Origin: an uncultured Lentisphaeria bacterium
Lineage (GTDB): Bacteria > Verrucomicrobiota > Lentisphaeria > JABSQK01 > CAJWLW01
Length of the DNA stretch: 9,063 nucleotides
Assembly: GCA_913042885.1 (NCBI GenBank)
Contig: CAJWLW010000191.1
Coordinates: 1-9,063, forward strand
Direction: 5' to 3'
Position 1 is the stretch's first letter. Each line of letters starts with the position of its first letter. Shown in pieces: positions 6,024 through 9,063 of the stretch. The position numbers and the translations under genes were made by a program. The notes under the pieces were generated by a model. The model was not told where the DNA came from. It ran no database searches and was given only the letters and a program-made list of their open reading frames with translations.

Positions 6024-6347
6024 ATGAAAGAGCAGGTGCAACAGTTACTGGAATTACAGGAACTGGAATTTATCTCGAAGGAATCCGCCATTGTCCATGC
6101 GGACAGCGATGCCGGCGAGGATCTCGATACGAGGATCTGTAAGAAGCGCCGGCAGATCTCGGCGGAGGTGCTGGCGCGCTATGATCGGCTGACGCAGTTC
6201 GGCCCCGGCATCGTCGTCGTCAAAGGCGACATGTGTCTGGGTTGCAATCTGTGTATTCCGCAGGGAGACCTCAACCGCATGATCAATGGGTCCGTCGATC
6301 CGGTTTGCCCGCACTGCAACCGTTTTCTCAACCTCGACGTTTCGTAA
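6024..6347 (+). CDS. Short C4-type zinc ribbon protein (COG1579/CdsZ-like, reduced coiled coil)
   Basis: The 107-residue product resembles the C-terminal zinc ribbon of COG1579 (Pfam zf-RING_7) proteins, such as chlamydial CdsZ, which normally place a long coiled coil of about 170 residues before it. Here residues 1-20 (MKEQVQQLLELQELEFISKE) match the usual start of that coiled coil, and a second helix (about 34-58) leads straight to GPGIVVVKGDMCLGCNLCIP (60-79). The final VCPHCNRFLNLD (94-105) completes the motif. Cys71, Cys74, Cys95 and Cys98 are the expected zinc ligands, and Cys77 is extra. The protein is therefore a miniature that keeps the ends and loses most of the middle. The ATG at 6024 is supported by the family-like N terminus, though the ribosome site is poor. 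It precedes the EIIA gene by 34 bp. Nucleic acid or protein binding is plausible but unproven. Confidence 0.75.
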   Translation: MKEQVQQLLELQELEFISKESAIVHADSDAGEDLDTRICKKRRQISAEVLARYDRLTQFGPGIVVVKGDMCLGCNLCIPQGDLNRMINGSVDPVCPHCNRFLNLDVS

Positions 6348-6381
6348 AGAACCTGCGTCCATTGACACCACCAGAGTTACC

Positions 6382-6858
6382 ATGGCTACTGTGAAACCTG
6401 TCAATTTGAAATCATTCATCACGCCCGACCGCGTCATCCTCGGCCTCGAAGCGGAGGACCGTTCGACAGCCTTGGAACAGTTGATCGAGCCGCTGATCGC
6501 TGGAGATATTGTTGTCGACAAGGAACTGTTCCTCGAGGACCTGGAGCGCCGCGAGACAGAATATACAACGATGACAGACAACGGCATTGCGATCCCCCAC
6601 GCACGTTCGCAGGCGGTCCGGCGGCTCGGGATAAGCGTCGGTCTCGTCAGTGGCAAGGGTATACCGTTCGACCCGGAATCGGACACGCGCTGCCAACTGC
6701 TCTTCTGCATCGCCGTGCCGGCCTTCGCACCGACCTCGCACATGCCCTTGCTGCAGGCAGTGGCAAAATTCGGACGTGACAGCAAGCGGGTCGAAAAAAT
6801 TCTGGTGAGCAAGACGCAAGCTGTGGCAGCGCGCTACCTGGCCTCCTACAAGGGTTGA
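6382..6858 (+). CDS. PTS EIIA domain protein, PtsN (EIIA-Ntr)-like
   Basis: This 158-residue protein is a stand-alone PTS EIIA type 2 domain, a cytosolic phosphocarrier phosphorylated on histidine by HPr or NPr. In the nitrogen PTS it acts as a regulator rather than in sugar uptake. GIAIPHAR (68-75) contains the phosphorylated His73, at the same number as in E. coli PtsN. His120 (TSHMPLL) matches the second active-site histidine region. The N-terminal segment NLKSFITPDRVILGLEAEDR (8-27) and ELFLEDLERRETEYTTMTDN (48-67) also fit the family. The start ATG at 6382 is chosen over an in-frame ATG at 6286 that would overlap the zinc ribbon gene and add a non-homologous 32 residues. None of the usual neighbours of ptsN (rpoN, hpf, rapZ, npr) is present. 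It probably shares a transcript with the zinc ribbon gene. What it regulates cannot be told. Confidence 0.88.
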   Translation: MATVKPVNLKSFITPDRVILGLEAEDRSTALEQLIEPLIAGDIVVDKELFLEDLERRETEYTTMTDNGIAIPHARSQAVRRLGISVGLVSGKGIPFDPESDTRCQLLFCIAVPAFAPTSHMPLLQAVAKFGRDSKRVEKILVSKTQAVAARYLASYKG

Positions 6859-6922
6859 ACCTGGCGCCGGCAAAGTCAGCAGAAATTGTGGGCAACCGGT
6901 AACAACAGTACGCAGAGCGTTT

Positions 6923-7867
6923 ATGAAAGTACAACTTTGGGGAACGCGGGGATCGGTTCCAACACCGATAAGCCCGGCCCAGATCCGCGATAAAGTTGTC
7001 GATGCTCTTTCCCGATACCGCGATGCCGGCGCACCGGATGATGTCGAAGCCTTCTACGGCGAGTTACCCTTCAACCTGCGCAGCACCTTCGGCGGCGACA
7101 CCTGCTGCACAGCGATCGACAACGACGACGACGAGATTCTCATCATCGACGCCGGCAGCGGTATTCGCTCAAAAGGCAATGACATGATGGCCAATTTCAA
7201 AGGGCCGCAAGTCATCCACATTTTCCTCAGCCATCTGCACTGGGACCATATTCAGGGCTTGCCGTTTTTCGTACCTGCATTTGTCCCGGGCAACCAAATC
7301 CATTTCCACTGCCTGCACAGCGAGTACGAAGCGAATCTGCGGAATCAACAGCAGTGGAGAAACTTTCCGGTATCGATCGATCAGATGAGCGCCGAGATGT
7401 CGTTCCACAAGCTCAAGATCGGCCAACCCATCAACATCGGGTCCTGTGAAATCACGCCATTTCCACACGTTCATCCGGGCGATTCCTACGGCTTCATCAT
7501 CAAGTCCGGCGACCACAAGGTCGTCTATTCCAGCGATTGCGACCACGTCGACATGGCGCCCGAGCGATTCGCTTCGTATACGGAACACTTCGATAACGCC
7601 GATCTGCTTATTTTCGATGCCCAGTACACCCTCGAGGAAATTGTCACCGAAAAGTACCAATGGGGCCACAGTAGCTTCTCGGTCGGCCTCGACATGGCAA
7701 GGATCGCCGGCGTCAAACGTATCTGCTTCTTCCACCACGACCCGTCGAGCAGCGACGAACACCTGACCGAGTTGTACGAACGCGCCATCCAATACAAAGG
7801 CCTAACGTACGACTCCCAGGAGATTGAAATCATCTGGGGCTACGACGGCCTGGAAATACAAGCCTGA
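6923..7867 (+). CDS. MBL-fold metallo-hydrolase (COG1235/PhnP-RNase Z-like)
   Basis: The 314-residue product is a cytosolic metallo-beta-lactamase-fold hydrolase with no signal peptide. The start MKVQLWGTRGSVPTP is typical of COG1235 proteins such as PhnP and cyclic-phosphate phosphodiesterases. The metal site is complete: FLSHLHWDHIQGLPFF (101-116) carries His104, His106, Asp108 and His109, PFPHVHPGDSYGF (179-191) gives His182 or His184, YSSDCDH (202-208) gives the bridging Asp205, and a late histidine lies in GHSS (His249) or FFHHDP (His271/272). About 40 residues between GTRGS and FGGDTCC (about 13-56) form a mostly helical insert; many family members go almost directly from one to the other. 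The gene starts 64 bp after the EIIA gene and ends 8 bp before the next gene. Phosphodiester hydrolysis is the likely chemistry, and the substrate is unknown. Confidence 0.88.
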   Translation: MKVQLWGTRGSVPTPISPAQIRDKVVDALSRYRDAGAPDDVEAFYGELPFNLRSTFGGDTCCTAIDNDDDEILIIDAGSGIRSKGNDMMANFKGPQVIHIFLSHLHWDHIQGLPFFVPAFVPGNQIHFHCLHSEYEANLRNQQQWRNFPVSIDQMSAEMSFHKLKIGQPINIGSCEITPFPHVHPGDSYGFIIKSGDHKVVYSSDCDHVDMAPERFASYTEHFDNADLLIFDAQYTLEEIVTEKYQWGHSSFSVGLDMARIAGVKRICFFHHDPSSSDEHLTELYERAIQYKGLTYDSQEIEIIWGYDGLEIQA

Positions 7868-7875
7868 AGCAATTC

Positions 7876-8856
7876 GTGGCGTTCTGTGAGTCCTCTACAA
7901 AGCCCCCCGCCACCGGCAGCAAGTCCGGTTGGCGCGCCGTGCTCTCTGTTGTGCTGCTCGCTGTCTTGCTGGCAGCCGCGGTGTGGTACGTCATCGGCCA
8001 TCGCGAAGAGGTCCTGGCGCTGCGGCACATTCAATTCCAGTGGCTGCTGATCACCGGCGGCGCCTTCGCTTTCAACACGGTGCTGCGCAGCGTCTTCGCA
8101 CTGCAAGTCCTGAAGTATCTCGGCGTGAAGCTGGGCTTCCGGGAGTCGTTCGGCTTGTGGTCTGCCGGCATGATGATGAACCTGCTGCTGCCGTTTCGGT
8201 CTGGTGCGGGCTTTCGCGCTGTTTATTTGCGTCACTGTCATAATTTGTCGTACCCGCTGTTCGTCGGCTCACTGGCCGCGCTCAATCTGTTTTTCATGGT
8301 CGTGTCCAGCGCAATCGGGCTGGTTGCTCTGGCTATAATTGCGGCACGCGGCGCACCCGCGAGCCGGACACTGACAGTGACACTGACAGCGATACTGGTG
8401 CTGGGCTTGCTCGCTGTGCTCTTTCCAGGCAAGGCCGCGGCCATCCCGCATAGCGGTTTTCTGCACCAGTGCCTGGACGGCTGGCGGCGGATTTGTCGAT
8501 CACGATCGCTGCTGATTAGCGCAGCGATCAACCTGGGTGGCTGTACATTGTTTGCAGTCGTTGGAATCTATAGCGCATTTCTTTCATTTGACGTCCGCAT
8601 GGACACGCCGGGTGCCGTGCTCATCACCGCCTCGCAACAGCTCGGCGGACTGGTCAGCCTGACCCCGGGCGCGGTTGGCATTCAAGAACTGCTCGGCGTA
8701 TATTTCGCCAGCAGTCTATCGATCACCGTCACGGAGACAGTCGTCGTGCTTGCCGCCGTTCGTGTCGTCAAAGTGCTTACCGCTGTCATCATCGGTATGC
8801 CGGGCTTTGTGATTCTGACACGCAAACTGAAACGGCAAGTACCATCGACTCATTAA
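7876..8856 (+). CDS. UPF0104/LPG-synthase-TM family integral membrane protein (GTG start)
   Basis: This 326-residue protein has about seven or eight hydrophobic segments (roughly 21-41, 54-72, 128-155, 165-184, 211-234, 245-262 and 286-313) and no soluble catalytic domain. NLLLPFRSGAGFRAVYLRH (102-120) and LTPGAVGIQELLG (262-274) match the two signature motifs of the family (Pfam LPG_synthase_TM) that includes the flippase-like half of MprF and AglD-type proteins. Such stand-alone members often sit beside glycosyltransferase or lipid-modification genes and are thought to move or handle lipids. The start is GTG at 7876, 8 bp after the MBL gene stop; an in-frame stop at 7825-7827 rules out a long extension, and no ATG lies nearby. 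The basic C-terminal tail (RKLKRQ) suggests a cytoplasmic end. A sulfotransferase gene begins 61 bp downstream, which hints at an envelope lipid or glycan role. Confidence 0.85.
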   Translation: MAFCESSTKPPATGSKSGWRAVLSVVLLAVLLAAAVWYVIGHREEVLALRHIQFQWLLITGGAFAFNTVLRSVFALQVLKYLGVKLGFRESFGLWSAGMMMNLLLPFRSGAGFRAVYLRHCHNLSYPLFVGSLAALNLFFMVVSSAIGLVALAIIAARGAPASRTLTVTLTAILVLGLLAVLFPGKAAAIPHSGFLHQCLDGWRRICRSRSLLISAAINLGGCTLFAVVGIYSAFLSFDVRMDTPGAVLITASQQLGGLVSLTPGAVGIQELLGVYFASSLSITVTETVVVLAAVRVVKVLTAVIIGMPGFVILTRKLKRQVPSTH

Positions 8857-8917
8857 TGCCAGAAGCGCCCGTTTTCCTACTCGCCTCTGAACGGTCCGGC
8901 AGCCCCCAGCAACGCCT

Positions 8918-9063
8918 ATGAGCAGTTGCGTGCATCCCGTGCTTCGGTGGTTCTCTGCCGTCGGCGCCGTTTTTGAAGGCCTGGTGTTCGGGCGTGGCGG
9001 CCCTGACAGCGGTCCGCTCTTTATCGTCGGCTTGCCACGGGCCGGAACCACCCTGCTTTACCA
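8918..9063 (+). CDS. Sulfotransferase family protein, N-terminal fragment (3' truncated by window edge)
   Basis: The reading frame from the ATG at 8918 stays open to the right edge, giving 48 codons. After a short hydrophobic start (VLRWFSAVGAVFEGLVFG, 8-25), it reads PLFIVGLPRAGTTLLY (33-48), which is the strand and 5'-phosphosulfate-binding loop of PAPS-dependent sulfotransferases (GxPRSGTT type). Those enzymes move sulfate from PAPS to a hydroxyl or amine acceptor. The conserved loop residues Pro, Arg, Gly, Thr and Thr are present, with Ala in the usual Ser position. An in-frame stop at 8888-8890 and no other ATG support this start; the ribosome site is weak. The gene follows the UPF0104 membrane protein on the same strand. 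A P-loop kinase is less likely because the loop lacks the Walker lysine. The acceptor is unknown. Confidence 0.8.
   Translation, partial: MSSCVHPVLRWFSAVGAVFEGLVFGRGGPDSGPLFIVGLPRAGTTLLY

Noticed and set aside
6286..6381. ATG at 6286 as the start of the EIIA protein
   Set aside because: It would overlap the zinc ribbon gene by 62 bp and add residues without family resemblance; the ATG at 6382 gives the normal PtsN length and His73.
6054..6812. 252-codon minus-strand frame across the zinc ribbon and EIIA genes
   Set aside because: The serine- and arginine-rich translation has no family resemblance, while both plus-strand proteins have intact motifs.
1..9063. CRISPR arrays, tRNA or rRNA genes, insertion sequences or phage genes
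   Set aside because: I saw no regularly spaced repeats, no cloverleaf or rRNA-like sequence, and no transposase, integrase or terminal inverted repeats on reading both strands by eye.

Overview
The window is ordinary-density bacterial chromosome with high GC and no mobile elements, tRNA, rRNA or CRISPR. It encodes a Gram-negative envelope: a TolC-type outer membrane efflux protein and the early lipid A enzymes LpxC and LpxA. The order lpxC, then fabZ-type dehydratase, then lpxA is not that of gammaproteobacteria, where lpxC sits in the cell division cluster and fabZ-lpxA near lpxD and bamA. It resembles Chlamydia, other PVC bacteria and Bacteroidota. Together with the divergent LpxA residues, this makes a PVC-like or otherwise non-classical diderm my best guess. 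That placement is inference and is weak.

Layout. Positions 1-806 (+) hold the C-terminal part of a TolC-family efflux protein, cut by the window edge. It converges on a minus-strand operon, read from right to left: lpxC (4163-3303), a two-domain tandem FabZ-like dehydratase (3219-2284), lpxA (2278-1496) and a LOG-family nucleotide phosphoribohydrolase (1484-948). The 177-bp divergent region 4164-4340 contains two copies of an operator-like motif, one overlapping the apparent TTG start of lpxC, plus a candidate lpxC promoter and nested inverted repeats.

Rightward genes follow. There is a secreted purple-acid-phosphatase-like metallophosphoesterase (4341-5810) and, after a 213-bp gap, four genes in a row: an unusually short C4 zinc ribbon protein (6024-6347), a PtsN-like PTS EIIA domain protein (6382-6858), an MBL-fold hydrolase of the PhnP/RNase Z-like type (6923-7867) and a UPF0104/LPG-synthase-TM-type integral membrane protein (7876-8856). 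The first 48 codons of a sulfotransferase (8918-9063) run off the right edge.

How the genes work together. LpxA and FabZ compete for the same (R)-3-hydroxyacyl-ACP, one diverting it to lipid A and the other to phospholipid fatty acids. LpxC commits the pathway. Co-transcription of all three would balance membrane synthesis. The rightward group has no obvious single pathway: the zinc ribbon and EIIA proteins look regulatory, while the membrane protein and sulfotransferase may begin an envelope lipid or glycan modification cluster outside the window. The points most worth a second look are the tandem FabZ with a rebuilt second active site, the non-ATG lpxC start inside a repeated motif, the miniature zinc ribbon protein, and the phosphatase with GHEE in place of GHxH.
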